Below are positions 49,981 through 58,166 of a stretch of 64,000 nt of DNA, in pieces (within the stretch, counting starts at the first letter, position 1; every line of letters begins with the position of its first letter). The translations under genes and the position numbers were made by a program. Source of the stretch: Halorientalis salina (lineage in GTDB: Archaea; Halobacteriota; Halobacteria; Halobacteriales; Haloarculaceae); the NCBI RefSeq assembly GCF_005049285.1, contig NZ_SOSC01000001.1, positions 186,001-250,000 on the forward strand, read 5' to 3'. The notes below the pieces were generated by a model that searched no databases, was not told the origin of the DNA, and was given only the letters and a program-made list of their open reading frames with translations.

Positions 49981-50525
49981 TCTGGCGGCCCCTGCCGGTA
50001 ACTCGTTGGGCCCCCAGGGTGGCCCTGCGGGTTCTCGATGCCGACCAGTTCACCGCCGGTCGGGGAGGCGTACAGCGCATACAGCAGTTCGTTGACGAGG
50101 TAGTACCGGACGCGCTGGGTGATCGTCCCCTCCGGCGAAGGGTCAGCCGTTCGTACGCCCAACTGGTCGAGCAGTACCGATCGGTCGCTCGCGTCCAGTC
50201 CGGCAAACCGTTCGGCGTCGAAATGCACCGCCGTATAACTGTCCAGATCTGCGACCGCGTCGCGGACGCCCGATCGGTAGGCCGCCCGCTCCGCCATTCG
50301 CGTTCCCGCATAGCCCACGACGAACTCCCGGACGTTCGATATCGCCGAGGGATACACGAGGTCCGCCACCGCGACGAGCGTCTCCATCACTTCTTCGCCA
50401 GAGGGCAGCGACGTTGACTGCTCCTCGAAGGAGATCGGATTCCGCCGGAGTGCCGACGCGGTCCCGCCGACGACGATCCCCGCACCCGAGAGGGCTGCGA
50501 GCGCATCGCGGCGAGTCAGTTCCAT
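49977..50525 (-). CDS. Gluconate 2-dehydrogenase subunit 3 family protein, Tat exported
   Basis: A 182-residue small subunit with a twin-arginine signal at the extreme N-terminus (LTRRDALAALSG, residues 3-14) and a hydrophobic stretch AGIVVGGTASAL. The mature part matches the gluconate-2-dehydrogenase subunit 3 family (VADLVYPS, GTITQRVRYYLVNELLYALY, C-terminal GYRGPP-like GPTSYRQGPPE). It carries the GMC subunit across the membrane. An iron-type palindrome lies 12 bp before the ATG, so the pair is probably regulated by iron. Confidence 0.9.
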   Translation of the reverse strand: MELTRRDALAALSGAGIVVGGTASALRRNPISFEEQSTSLPSGEEVMETLVAVADLVYPSAISNVREFVVGYAGTRMAERAAYRSGVRDAVADLDSYTAVHFDAERFAGLDASDRSVLLDQLGVRTADPSPEGTITQRVRYYLVNELLYALYASPTGGELVGIENPQGHPGGPTSYRQGPPE

Positions 50526-50536
50526 CTGTCAGTGGA

Positions 50537-50550
50537 TTAGGGTAGCCTAA
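50537..50550. promoter_or_regulatory. DtxR/SirR-type iron operator upstream of the GMC dehydrogenase pair
   Basis: The site reads TTAGG-GTAG-CCTAA, with perfect 5-bp arms. It starts 12 bp upstream of the minus-strand ATG at 50525, so it should cover the transcription start of the dehydrogenase operon. The plus-strand DsrE gene at 50735 is too far away to be the primary target. Confidence 0.6.
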
Positions 50551-50734
50551 ACTTATGGCTTGTCATACGATGTTTCGCCGTCCGGACCCTGGTCCGTGTG
50601 AGCGCCGCGTGGCTCATTGGGGATTCGGCAGTTCAATCGTCGATACCCGACCGATGAACAGGCGAGAACCCTGTCGGTCCAAACTGTTCGCGAGGACCCA
50701 CAGATTATTGTCGTTTCCCGAATACGTCCCACGT

Positions 50735-51088
50735 ATGAACGGAGGGATCGTCGTCCACATCACGAGCGGGGAAGTGAGCGACTGGCAGATGGCGTTGCGA
50801 AACCTGGTGAACCTGGTGGGGGACGAATCGGTGTCGACGCCGCCCGAGCGAATGCAGGTCGTGGTCAACGGCCCCGCCGTTCGATTCCTCCTGGCGTCCT
50901 CGCCCGAGGCATCGAAGATCGCCCAGATGGTCAAAGCCGACGTCGATATAAACGTCTGTTCGAACTCGCTGGCGCGGTTCGGCTACGAGATAGAGGACAT
51001 GACGGAGGGAGTGACACCCGTCCCCTCGGGCGTCGCCGAAGTGCTCCGCGCCCAGAAAGCCGGAAAGAACTATCTGAAGTTACCGTAA
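50735..51088 (+). CDS. DsrE-like family protein
   Basis: A 117-residue protein with the DsrE/F-like fold: IVVHITSGEVSDWQMALRNL, VVVNGPAVRFLLA and a conserved Cys in VDINVCSNSLARFGYEIEDM near residue 75 (cited by its start VDINVCSNS). DsrE relatives shuttle sulfur or are regulatory, and the Cys would be the sulfur carrier. The ATG at 50735 follows a TTATTG-type promoter at about 50706. A longer Arg-rich frame upstream is rejected. No sulfur-relay partner genes are adjacent. Confidence 0.88.
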   Translation: MNGGIVVHITSGEVSDWQMALRNLVNLVGDESVSTPPERMQVVVNGPAVRFLLASSPEASKIAQMVKADVDINVCSNSLARFGYEIEDMTEGVTPVPSGVAEVLRAQKAGKNYLKLP

Positions 51089-51126
51089 CGCGACATCGGG
51101 GTCGGTCCCCCAATGTGGACCGCTGG

Positions 51127-51900
51127 TCAGGGGATGTGGACGGTGTGTCGGAGCGTGCCGATGCCTTCGATCTCGATTTCTACCTCGTCGCCGTCGGAGA
51201 GCGGGCCGACGCCGGCGGGCGTGCCGGTCGAGATGACGTCGCCGGGTTCGAGCGTCATGTACTCGGTGATCTCCTCGACGAGTTCCGGGATCGAGAAGAT
51301 GAACTGGTCGATAGAGGACTGCTGTTTGATCTCGCCGTTGACGCGGCTCTCGATCGTGGCGTCGTCTTTGAGGTGTTCCGACGTGGCCACGAGCGGGCCG
51401 ATGGGCGCCGCATTGTCGAAGGCTTTCCCTCGGACCCAGTTCTGTTCTCGCTGCTGGTCGTCGCGGTTCGAGAGGTCGTTGACGCAGGTGTAGCCTGCGA
51501 TGACGTCGTCGGCGTTGGCCGCCTTGACGTTGCGCGCCTGCTCGCCGATGACGACGCCGAGTTCGGCCTCGAAGTCGATCCGTTCTTTCCCCGCTGGGAG
51601 GGTCACGCGCTTGCCGTGGCTCGTCACGGTGTTGGGCGGTTTGAGGAACAGGAGCGGGCGATCGGGAACGTCTTTGTCCTGTTCGTCGGCGTGGTCGGCG
51701 TAGTTGAGGCCGACACAGACGATCTTGGTCGGCTCACACGGCGGGAGGATCTCGACCTCGTCGGGCGTGAACGTCTCGTCACCGAAGGAGATGCGTCCGT
51801 ACGGGCCAGCCGCCGCTGTGACGAGTTCCTCACCGTCCTCGACGGTCCAGCGGCCACCCCGAACGTTCCCAGCCGAGTCCCGAAAACGAACGCGCTTCAT
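51127..51900 (-). CDS. Fumarylacetoacetate hydrolase family protein
   Basis: A 257-residue FAH-fold protein of the type that hydrates or decarboxylates 2-oxo acids such as 2-oxopent-4-enoate or 5-oxopent-3-ene-tricarboxylate, or acylpyruvates. Recognisable are VCVGLNYADHADE near residue 62, FLKPPNTVT, metal-binding EAELGVVIGE (Glu pair) and IAGYTCVNDLSNRDDQ near 130, and GTPAGVGPLSDGD near the end. The region VGLNYADHA and the E-x-E-x29-D metal triad are all present, so it should be active. Substrate is not assignable. Confidence 0.92.
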   Translation of the reverse strand: MKRVRFRDSAGNVRGGRWTVEDGEELVTAAAGPYGRISFGDETFTPDEVEILPPCEPTKIVCVGLNYADHADEQDKDVPDRPLLFLKPPNTVTSHGKRVTLPAGKERIDFEAELGVVIGEQARNVKAANADDVIAGYTCVNDLSNRDDQQREQNWVRGKAFDNAAPIGPLVATSEHLKDDATIESRVNGEIKQQSSIDQFIFSIPELVEEITEYMTLEPGDVISTGTPAGVGPLSDGDEVEIEIEGIGTLRHTVHIP

Positions 51901-51963
51901 GTCCTGCGAATCACAGTCGCGACTGATAAGCGTTTACAAGCACCCACGTATTACCGTCCAGAT

Positions 51964-52194
51964 ATGCGACCAATCGGAATACTGCGGACGCTCCTCGTCG
52001 TGCTCCTCGTCGTGAGTGCGTGTCTGGCGGCGACTGGCGTCGCGAGTGCCGCTGCCGAGTCCGGGGACGACGGGAGCAACAACTCCAGCAGTTACGAGAC
52101 GGTGACGACCGACGCGACCACCAGCGGCTTCACGCTCGGGGCGGGACTGCTGGCCGTCCTCGTCGGCGGGGTCTACCAGCTCACGCGGCGGTAG
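51964..52194 (+). CDS. Small secreted protein with signal peptide and PGF-CTERM-like tail
   Basis: The 76-residue product has an N-terminal signal peptide (RTLLVVLLVVSACLAATGVA, residues 8-27, AxA-like cleavage near ASA), a short Asn/Ser-rich middle (DDGSNNSSSYETV) that could be glycosylated, and a C-terminal SGF-LGAGLLAVLVGGVY-LTRR segment, close to the PGF-CTERM sorting tail processed by archaeosortase ArtA, although P is replaced by S. The mature chain would be only about 25 residues. Haloarchaea carry many such small surface proteins of unknown role. Confidence 0.7.
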   Translation: MRPIGILRTLLVVLLVVSACLAATGVASAAAESGDDGSNNSSSYETVTTDATTSGFTLGAGLLAVLVGGVYQLTRR

Positions 52195-52260
52195 CAGACA
52201 GCGGTCGTCGCTGCCTCTGCCTCCAGTATTAAGTGGCTGACAGTCGAACTGCCTCACGTC

Positions 52261-52989
52261 ATGGAACTCACTTGGTACGGTCATTCGACGTGGTACGTCA
52301 CCGTCGGGGAGACGGACCTGCTCATCGACCCGTTCTTCGACAATCCGAAGACGGAGACGGATCCTGGCGAGTTGGATCCGGACGTGGTCCTGATCACGCA
52401 CGGGCACGACGACCACGTGGCCGACGTGGGCGAATTTACCGACGCGACTCTCGGCGGTGCGCCCGAAGTTGTGGGCCACCTCGCCGACCAGCACGGCTTC
52501 GCCGAAGACGACGTCGTCGGGTTCAACATCGGTGGCACCGTCGAGTTCGGCGACGCGTTCGTGACGATGCATCGGGCGGACCACACCAACGGGCTCGAAT
52601 CCGGCTTCAACGCACCCAGTGCAGGGATGCCCGCGGGCTATATCATCGGCGACACCAAGCCTACACAGGTCGCCGACGCGGACGCGACGACGTTCTATCA
52701 CGCCGGCGACACCGGCCTGATGACCGAGATGCGCGACGTCATCGGTCCGTTCCTCGAACCCGACGCCGCCGCCGTCCCGGTCGGCGACCACTTCACGATG
52801 GGGCCGATGCAGGCCGCGGTCGCCGTCGACTGGCTCGACGTCGACCACGCGTTCCCGATGCACTACGACACCTTCCCGCCCATCGAAATCGACACCGACG
52901 ACTTCGAGCGCGAAGTCGAAGCCACGGGCAGTGACGCCGAGACACACGTCCTGGCCGGCGACGAGACCGTCGACCTGAGCGAACTGTAG
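52261..52989 (+). CDS. UPF0173-type metal-dependent hydrolase (metallo-beta-lactamase fold)
   Basis: A 242-residue metallo-beta-lactamase-fold protein with the metal motif H47-G-H49-D-D51-H52, distal DHTNGLESG, and HAGDTGL near 141. The opening [10 protein letters not shown] (2-11) and C-terminal MHYDTFPPI match the UPF0173 group, annotated as metal-dependent hydrolases with no assigned substrate. Zinc or iron at two sites is expected. It starts 66 bp after the small secreted protein and stands alone. Confidence 0.93.
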   Translation: MELTWYGHSTWYVTVGETDLLIDPFFDNPKTETDPGELDPDVVLITHGHDDHVADVGEFTDATLGGAPEVVGHLADQHGFAEDDVVGFNIGGTVEFGDAFVTMHRADHTNGLESGFNAPSAGMPAGYIIGDTKPTQVADADATTFYHAGDTGLMTEMRDVIGPFLEPDAAAVPVGDHFTMGPMQAAVAVDWLDVDHAFPMHYDTFPPIEIDTDDFEREVEATGSDAETHVLAGDETVDLSEL

Positions 52990-53108
52990 CCGCCGCGCGC
53001 TCGCTGCGCACGCGGGCCAGTCGCTCGCGGCTCGGATCGTCCGAGATAGCCAGCCGTTTTTTCCGCTTACCAATCCCTTAGCCCCGTCCGGGTCTTGTTT
53101 GAGATGGT

Positions 53109-53507
53109 ATGCCAGACATCGAGACGACCACGACCAACGACGACGGGTTCGCGGCGGGCAACCACCTCGGCGAGTACGAGATCGACATCGACGCACAGGA
53201 TAAGACGGGGCCGAACCCCAATCAGGTTCTCGTTGCCGACTACGCCTCGTGTTTCACCTTCGCGTTCCGCGCCGGCGCGATGCGAGGAGACTACGACGAC
53301 CTGGGTCGGATACAGACCGAAGCCGAGGCGAACCTCGACGACGAGGACGATCTGTCCGATATCGCCTTCACCATGCTCGTCGAGGCAGACCTCTCCGAGG
53401 CGGACGTCGACGACCTCCTCGCGAAAGCCGAGGACATCTGCCACGTCCACGCCGCGCTCCGCGAGGGACTGCACGCCGACGTCACCGTCGAAGCCGACGC
53501 GTTCTGA
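53109..53507 (+). CDS. OsmC family peroxiredoxin-like protein
   Basis: A 132-residue OsmC-fold protein with two candidate catalytic cysteines, Cys48 in DYASCFTFAFR and Cys111 in AEDICHVHAAL, at the usual positions. OsmC/Ohr proteins reduce organic hydroperoxides with thiols. The preceding Arg is replaced by uncharged residues near the first strand, so which subgroup (Ohr, OsmC, YhfA) applies is open. The ATG at 53109 is well placed after a TATCC-like purine-poor leader. Confidence 0.9.
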   Translation: MPDIETTTTNDDGFAAGNHLGEYEIDIDAQDKTGPNPNQVLVADYASCFTFAFRAGAMRGDYDDLGRIQTEAEANLDDEDDLSDIAFTMLVEADLSEADVDDLLAKAEDICHVHAALREGLHADVTVEADAF

Positions 53508-53572
53508 CGACCGTCGACATCACGGGGAACCCGAATCGGCGTTTAATATAAACCCCCGTTCATAGCCGGCGG

Positions 53573-53757
53573 AACTATCACTGTGGATAGCCGACTACGT
53601 GTAGGTGCAGCCTTGGTCGGGGGGTGGGCCTGGACCGAGGGCGACGCCGCGTTCGGCTTCGAAGGGGCACAGCCCCGGCGGACGACGACAGACCATGGGT
53701 GGGGACCCGCGCCACAGGGGTGGCACACGACGCATCGTCCGGCGGAGTCGAAGCGGA
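53573..53757 (+). ncRNA. Candidate structured noncoding RNA
   Basis: A TATA box TTTAATATAA (53542-53551) predicts a start near 53573. Downstream in order are a CTATC/GATAG stem (53575-53579 with 53586-53590), CCTTGGTC/GACCGAGG (53611-53618 with 53633-53640), GCCG-CGTT-CGGC (53646-53657), GGGGC-ACA-GCCCC (53664-53676) and CGGACGA/TCGTCCG (53679-53685 with 53735-53741) enclosing further pairing. It matches no RNA I know; SRP and RNase P signatures are absent. Transcription is unproven. Confidence 0.4.
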
Positions 53758-53763
53758 CGACTT

Positions 53764-53877
53764 CTATAGTAGTCTGCAGAAATTTTCACCGTCCAGGAGC
53801 GTTTGCAGGCCAGCTTTCCGGTGCGAAACGCTCCGTTCGAGGACACTGTGAGCAAAGCCTTCTGGAGGCTACTATAG
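53764..53877. mobile_element. 114-bp MITE-like palindromic element with 18-bp terminal inverted repeats
   Basis: The ends CTATAGTAGTCTGCAGAA (53764-53781) and, reversed, 53860-53877 match at 16 of 18 positions. An inner inverted repeat GGAGCGTTT/AAACGCTCC (53796-53804 with 53826-53834) makes nearly the whole element foldable. There is no coding capacity, and a target duplication is not evident (flanks ACTT and GGAA differ). It ends 36 bp before the DUF5799 gene and may have brought or displaced a promoter. The transposase that moved it would be elsewhere in the genome. Confidence 0.6.
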
Positions 53878-53913
53878 GGAACGCTGATACGCCGGGAGCC
53901 GTAAGCCCGTAGC

Positions 53914-54387
53914 ATGACCGACCAGTGGACCGACCTCATCGTCGGTGACCGCATGACCGTCGACCAGCAGTTCACCGACCGCGTCGCCAATTCGCAGTTC
54001 TCCCGGCAACAATGGGGACTCGTCATGACCGCCGTCGAGTTCGACATCGAACGACCGGACGACGAAGAGAGTGCGGAACTCGTCGCCGACACCAGTAATC
54101 TCCCGTCGATCATCCCCGAACTGGACGCCGTCGATCAGCAGGGCCCCATGGGTGGCGGGGCGGGACGCGGCGACAAAAGCGGCGACAGCTCCGGACTTCT
54201 CGGCGGCATCACCGACGCGCTGGGACTCGGCGGTGGCGGCGATGGCGACACGGACCAGGTCGACCAGGACCAACTCGAAGCGGCCGACCGACTCGCCCAG
54301 GAGTACGCGACACAGTTACAGAATCAGTTAGAGGACACCGGCAAGTGGGAGGAAGTCAGGACGGTTGCGGCCGCCACGGATCAGTAG
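53914..54387 (+). CDS. DUF5799 family protein
   Basis: A 157-residue protein matching the haloarchaeal DUF5799 family: WTDLIVGDRMTVDQQFTDRV near residue 5, then FSRQQWGLVMTAVEFDIE near 29, ELVADTSNLPSIIPELDAV near 56, a Gly-rich linker (GGGAGRGDKSGDSSG) and a C-terminal helical segment EAADRLAQEYATQLQNQLED. Function is unknown. It follows the MITE-like element and is convergent with a small DUF7557-type gene, with a seven-base overlap of the two ends. Confidence 0.82.
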   Translation: MTDQWTDLIVGDRMTVDQQFTDRVANSQFSRQQWGLVMTAVEFDIERPDDEESAELVADTSNLPSIIPELDAVDQQGPMGGGAGRGDKSGDSSGLLGGITDALGLGGGGDGDTDQVDQDQLEAADRLAQEYATQLQNQLEDTGKWEEVRTVAAATDQ

Positions 54388-54533
54388 TCCTCGTCGCTCC
54401 CACGGAACAGCGTCAGTTCTTCGGCCTGGTAGATGTTGATGAGTTCGTTGATGACCTCGTCGTAACTCTCGTCGTCGACCCGGAGGCCGTCTAATCGCTC
54501 GATCGTCTCCTCGTCGAGATCGATGGATGACAT
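54381..54533 (-). CDS. DUF7557-like small antitoxin-type protein
   Basis: A 50-residue protein (MSSIDLDEETIERLDGLRV... then SYDEVINELINIYQAEEL) whose ribbon and helices resemble ribbon-helix-helix VapB-like antitoxins; haloarchaeal homologues are grouped as DUF7557. No toxin gene is beside it, so a stand-alone regulator or orphan antitoxin is the best description. Its stop overlaps the convergent DUF5799 end by seven bases. Codon usage is normal and the start at 54533 is the only plausible one. Confidence 0.72.
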   Translation of the reverse strand: MSSIDLDEETIERLDGLRVDDESYDEVINELINIYQAEELTLFRGSDEDY

Positions 54534-54876
54534 AGAAGAGGCATTGCCTGGCAGGGTCTTAAGCCCCGCGGCGGGCGAGGGGGCACTCGGCGGCGTCCAA
54601 CCGGGTTTTCCGCCGGTATTCGTAGCGAACCGGGACCCAAGTGGCCAGAGAGCTTTCCCGAACCCGATTCGTTAAATCGGGACAGAATGGAAGCGAACCG
54701 AAAGGCGCTCTGGCTCCGTCGACACGACGAGAATTCGTCGACGGATGCACAGACATACCGTCCGCCTCCAATAATGCGTTCGCGGAGATGTCAGGGATCG
54801 ATCACGCGTTTTCACGCGGTCCACTCGACCGGGGCCGCGTGTATGAGATCCGTCGGTCGGTGCGGAAATCGGTGAC
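54534..54876. other. 343-bp intergenic region without a supported gene
   Basis: It lies between two divergently transcribed genes. It contains a short hairpin CCCGATT/AATCGGG near 54662-54680 and a near-palindrome CGACGAGAATTCGTCG near 54725-54740. No frame shows coding bias, and I see no RNA gene or repeat beyond these. Confidence 0.5.
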
Positions 54877-55521
54877 ATGAGCTTGATCGCCGAGTACACG
54901 CTGTCGAATCCGATCCTGCGGGAAACGCGCCGTGCGGTACCGAGCGTCGAAGTCGAGGTCGAGGACGAACAGCCAACCACGACCAACCCGTCACAACTCG
55001 TCTTCTGGGCGCGTGGGGACGAAGCGGACCTCGACCGATTCTTCGAGGCGCTGCCCGCCGACCCGTCCATCAGGGACTTCGAGATCCTCTCGTCGGCCCC
55101 CGAGCGGTATCTCTTCCGAGCGACGCTGTCCCCGAACGCCGAGCAGGGCATGACGTACGTCGACGCGATACAGAGCGGGATCACGTTCCTAGAGATCAAA
55201 ACGTCCGGGGAGGGAGTGGAGTACCGTGCCGAGGTTCCGGACCGCGAGTCGCTGTCGGCGTACCGCGAACAGTGCCAGGAACGCGGTCTCACCTTCGAAC
55301 TGCGTCGACTCTATCGGAGCGAGCACGCCGTGGCGAGGGGCTACGGGCTCACCGATCGCCAACGGGACGTGTTGGGCCGTGCCCTGGAACAGGGCTACTT
55401 CGAGGTCCCCCGGAACACGTCGGTCTCCGAGTTGGCCGACGAGTTCGACGTCTCCAGCCAGGCCCTCTCCGCACTCCTTCGGCGGGGACAGGCCACGCTT
55501 CTGGAGAACACGATCGGCTAG
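54877..55521 (+). CDS. Bat-type HTH transcriptional regulator
   Basis: A 214-residue regulator of the bacterio-opsin-activator family. Residues 30-150 form the N-terminal alpha-beta sensor region (DEADLDRFFEALPADPS, YLFRATLSPNAE), and residues 160-210 form the HTH_10 domain with GLTDRQRDVLGRALEQGYFE and VSELADEFDVSSQALSALLRRG (each cited near residues 163-182 and 189-210). Related proteins bind DNA upstream of light- or oxygen-regulated genes. The ATG is at 54877. Two AT-rich patches upstream do not give a clear operator. Confidence 0.88.
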   Translation: MSLIAEYTLSNPILRETRRAVPSVEVEVEDEQPTTTNPSQLVFWARGDEADLDRFFEALPADPSIRDFEILSSAPERYLFRATLSPNAEQGMTYVDAIQSGITFLEIKTSGEGVEYRAEVPDRESLSAYREQCQERGLTFELRRLYRSEHAVARGYGLTDRQRDVLGRALEQGYFEVPRNTSVSELADEFDVSSQALSALLRRGQATLLENTIG

Positions 55522-55596
55522 ACCGCGACTATATAAAAGGTTGGAGCGTGAACCCGAATCCATACCGCCCTCTCTACACTCTGCTTTGGTAGATTG

Positions 55597-55974
55597 ATGG
55601 CTACGAATTACAATCAGGCCACCGAGGGGGACACAGTGGACGAAATCACCTACACCGCAGGTGACGACGAAACGGTGACCGAGGCAGTACTCGCTGCCCT
55701 CCGGTCGGCGTCGGACGGCACCACGTCCCCGGTCCACGGGACGAATCGCGACGGGGACGACCCGATGGCACCGCTCTTCGAGACGGTCGATACTGACGCG
55801 CTCGATGCGGTTTTCAGTTCGACTCCCGACAACGACCGAGCGACCGGTTCGGTCGAGTTCACACACGCCGGATACGAGATCACCGCAACGGCCACCGGTA
55901 CGGTCACCGTCTCGCCGGCGGGTGTCGTCGAAGAGAGGTCGACGGCGCGGTCCACGAGCGCCGACGAGGCCTAA
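55597..55974 (+). CDS. HalOD1-domain protein
   Basis: A 125-residue protein with one HalOD1 domain, VTEAVLAALRSASDGTTSPV... then LFETVDTDALDAVF and GSVEFTHAGYEITATATGTV. The second half ends in a charged tail. It is the second HalOD1 member of the window (the other is at 20675-20962). Start at the ATG 55597 is chosen over TTG 55594. It is convergent with leuB, which ends one base away, and follows the Bat-type regulator on the same strand. Confidence 0.82.
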   Translation: MATNYNQATEGDTVDEITYTAGDDETVTEAVLAALRSASDGTTSPVHGTNRDGDDPMAPLFETVDTDALDAVFSSTPDNDRATGSVEFTHAGYEITATATGTVTVSPAGVVEERSTARSTSADEA

Positions 55975-56955
55975 TTACAGGCGGTCGATTATCGCGTCGC
56001 TTACGTCCTCAGTAGACGCGTCCCCGCCGAGATCGGGCGTTTTCGGACCGTCTTCGAGGACCGACTCGACTGCCGACCGGAGCGTGGCCGCCTCGTCGGC
56101 GTAGTCGAGGTGTTCGAGCATCATTGCCGCCGACAGCACCATCGCCGACGGGTTAGCGATGCCCTGGCCCGCGATGTCCGGGGCCGAGCCGTGGACCGGT
56201 TCGAACAGCGCGTTGTCCGGGCCGACGTTCGCGCTCGGAAGCAGTCCCAGTCCGCCGACCAGTCCGGCCGCGAGGTCCGAAAGCATGTCCCCGGCCAGGT
56301 TCGGGCAGATGACGACGCCGTAATCCTCCGGGTGCATGATCAGGTGCATCGCCAGGGCGTCCATGAGCGCCTCGTCGTACTCGTAGTTCCCTTCCTCGGC
56401 GACGGCACTACAGGATTCGAGGAACTGGCCGTCCGTCGTCCGCATCACGTTGGCCTTGTGCGCGACCGTCACGTCCTCGTAGCCGTTCGCCTCGGCGTAC
56501 TCGAAGCCGTACTCGGCGATGCGACGGGACGCCGAGTCCGTGATGAGTCGCGTCAGCGTGGTCACGTCGTCGGAGAGCTGGCTCTCGATGCCCGCGTAGA
56601 CGCCCTCGGTGTTCTCACGGACGAACACGAGGTCCGTCTCGGGTTTGACCGCGTCCACGCCTGGGTACGCGCGGGCCGGACGCACGTTCGCGAAGGAGCC
56701 GACCGCTTCACGGAGCGGGAGGATCACGTCCGCTGCGGTCTCGCCGGCCGCACCGAACAACGTCGCGTCGGATTCCGCGGCCAGTTCGTAGGTCTCGTCG
56801 GGCAGTGCCTCGCCACGTTCCTCGAGGACGGCGTCGCCGGCGTCGCCGTCGACGAACTCGAAGCCGAGGTCGAGCGCGTCCAGTACGTCGAGCGTCGCCG
56901 GGACGACCTCCTGTCCGATGCCGTCACCGGGGATGACTGCGATCTGCTCTGTCAT
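55975..56955 (-). CDS. leuB: 3-isopropylmalate dehydrogenase
   Basis: A 326-residue NAD-dependent beta-decarboxylating dehydrogenase of the isocitrate/isopropylmalate family, acting in leucine synthesis. [16 protein letters not shown] near residue 10, [15 protein letters not shown] near 110, the catalytic Lys and Tyr region [19 protein letters not shown] near 163, and [14 protein letters not shown] near 235 are diagnostic. Isocitrate dehydrogenase homologues are longer and carry the phosphate-binding differences; the leucine context favours leuB. In related haloarchaea leuB follows leuD directly; here two plus-strand genes lie between. Confidence 0.92.
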   Translation of the reverse strand: MTEQIAVIPGDGIGQEVVPATLDVLDALDLGFEFVDGDAGDAVLEERGEALPDETYELAAESDATLFGAAGETAADVILPLREAVGSFANVRPARAYPGVDAVKPETDLVFVRENTEGVYAGIESQLSDDVTTLTRLITDSASRRIAEYGFEYAEANGYEDVTVAHKANVMRTTDGQFLESCSAVAEEGNYEYDEALMDALAMHLIMHPEDYGVVICPNLAGDMLSDLAAGLVGGLGLLPSANVGPDNALFEPVHGSAPDIAGQGIANPSAMVLSAAMMLEHLDYADEAATLRSAVESVLEDGPKTPDLGGDASTEDVSDAIIDRL

Positions 56956-57068
56956 GCCAGGAGGTCCGCAGGGCCGTGAAAAGAGCGTGTCGATGTTCCC
57001 CCTGCTGTCTCCCGGCCCAACCCTGATCGGACACGCCGTTCAACTATCTGCGCATCGAATCGGTTTGT

Positions 57069-57584
57069 ATGAGTGAGGATCCACTCGACAATCTCGACCG
57101 TCGCATCCTCCACCTGCTCCAGCTGGACGCCCGCGGTGCGACAGACACGGACATCGCCGAGGAGACGGACGTAACAGGAACGACGATTCATAATCGCATC
57201 ATGCAACTGGAGGAGGCAGGCGTCATTACCGGATACAACCCGGAGATCGATTACGAAAAAGCGGGCTACCCGATGCGCGTCCTGTTCATCTGCTCGACGT
57301 ACCTGTCCGATCGGTCGAAGATGGCGACGGAAGCACTCGAAGTCCGAGGCGTCGTGAACGTCCGGGAGATGCTGGCCGGCGAGGAGAACCTCCACATCGA
57401 GGTCGTCGCCGAATCCACCTCCGACGTGAAACAGAGTACCGAACAGTTGGATAGTCTCGGCCTTCGGATCGTAAGTAGCAATATTCTGTCAGAAGAGCAC
57501 ATTCAACCCTGGAATCACTTTCACCAGGAGATGGCCAGCGTTCACGACGACGACATTTCGGAACCGTCTGATTCCACCAACTAG
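57069..57584 (+). CDS. Lrp/AsnC family transcriptional regulator
   Basis: A 171-residue regulator with an N-terminal winged HTH (LDRRILHLLQLDARGATDTD, then ETDVTGTTIHNRIMQLEEAGVI near residues 9-54) and an extended C-terminal ligand-like domain that includes VVNVREMLAGEENLHIEVV. The domain is longer than usual RAM domains. Its location between leuB and leuD, divergent from leuB, suggests control of leucine or branched-chain amino acid genes, an inference only. The ATG lies 113 bp from leuB's ATG. Confidence 0.87.
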   Translation: MSEDPLDNLDRRILHLLQLDARGATDTDIAEETDVTGTTIHNRIMQLEEAGVITGYNPEIDYEKAGYPMRVLFICSTYLSDRSKMATEALEVRGVVNVREMLAGEENLHIEVVAESTSDVKQSTEQLDSLGLRIVSSNILSEEHIQPWNHFHQEMASVHDDDISEPSDSTN

Positions 57585-57754
57585 GGACCGCTCGGTAAGG
57601 CGGGACTAGTTGCGTTATTGAATCCTTGTCGACAGCGGCTCGACTGAACCCCCTCCTCTGCTTGGAAAAGTCAACCAATACCCCGACGCTATCCGTATTT
57701 CTCAAATAGGTTAAATTATCGGAAAAAAGAGGTTAAGGCCGTTCGTAACTGAGT

Positions 57755-58117
57755 ATGGGTATGGAACCGTTGGATTCTTCGAGACTAACTGAGACGTTCG
57801 GCCTCCTGACACACCCACACCGACGCGCCGTTCTGTACTACTTGACACGAGAATCGGACGTCGTCGACGTCGCGACGCTCGCGACGACGATCGCGGACTG
57901 GGAAGGGGACCGGACGGAGACGAGTCGCGCGGGGGACATCGAGGCGATCAAGACCACGCTCCACCACACTCATCTGCCGAAACTCGAAGCTGCTGGCATC
58001 GTTTCCACTGACTCGAACCGGAACACAGTCGAACTCGAAGAAACCGAAGGCCCCGACCTGTTCCTCGACTATACCGCACCGATCGACGGGTGCGGCGGAA
58101 TCGTCGCCGACGATTGA
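57755..58117 (+). CDS. DUF7344-domain HTH protein
   Basis: A 120-residue protein with the haloarchaeal DUF7344 HTH domain: RLTETFGLLTHPHRRAVLYYLTRE near residues 9-32, VDVATLATTIADWEG and IKTTLHHTHLPKLEAAGIVSTD. These are small winged-helix proteins found beside signalling genes and thought to regulate transcription. The upstream 170 bp are AT-rich with two AGGTTAA repeats near 57711 and 57733. The ATG at 57755 and an in-frame ATG two codons later are both possible. Confidence 0.85.
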   Translation: MGMEPLDSSRLTETFGLLTHPHRRAVLYYLTRESDVVDVATLATTIADWEGDRTETSRAGDIEAIKTTLHHTHLPKLEAAGIVSTDSNRNTVELEETEGPDLFLDYTAPIDGCGGIVADD

Positions 58118-58166
58118 GAATGCAGGAACGAATTCGCGCGCAGAATAGCCGAACGCGGGTTTCAGC

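Larger units (their letters stand above)
53508..53913. other. 406-bp intergenic region, structured-RNA-like part and MITE-like part
   Basis: No convincing protein is seen. A frame from GTG 53583 gives 109 codons of atypical composition and ends beyond the palindromic element, so it is not called. The left half shows a TATA box with stacked hairpins and the right half shows a 114-bp palindrome, both described separately. Confidence 0.5.

Noticed and set aside
53508-53763. Signal recognition particle RNA or RNase P RNA
   Set aside because: I looked for the SRP helix-8 GGTCAGG-type and AGCAG motifs and the RNase P GAGGAAAGTCC element. None is present, and the stretch is too short.
53583-53912. 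109-codon frame from GTG 53583
   Set aside because: Composition is atypical (Trp- and Gly-rich, mixed third positions). It runs through the MITE-like element and shows no domain.
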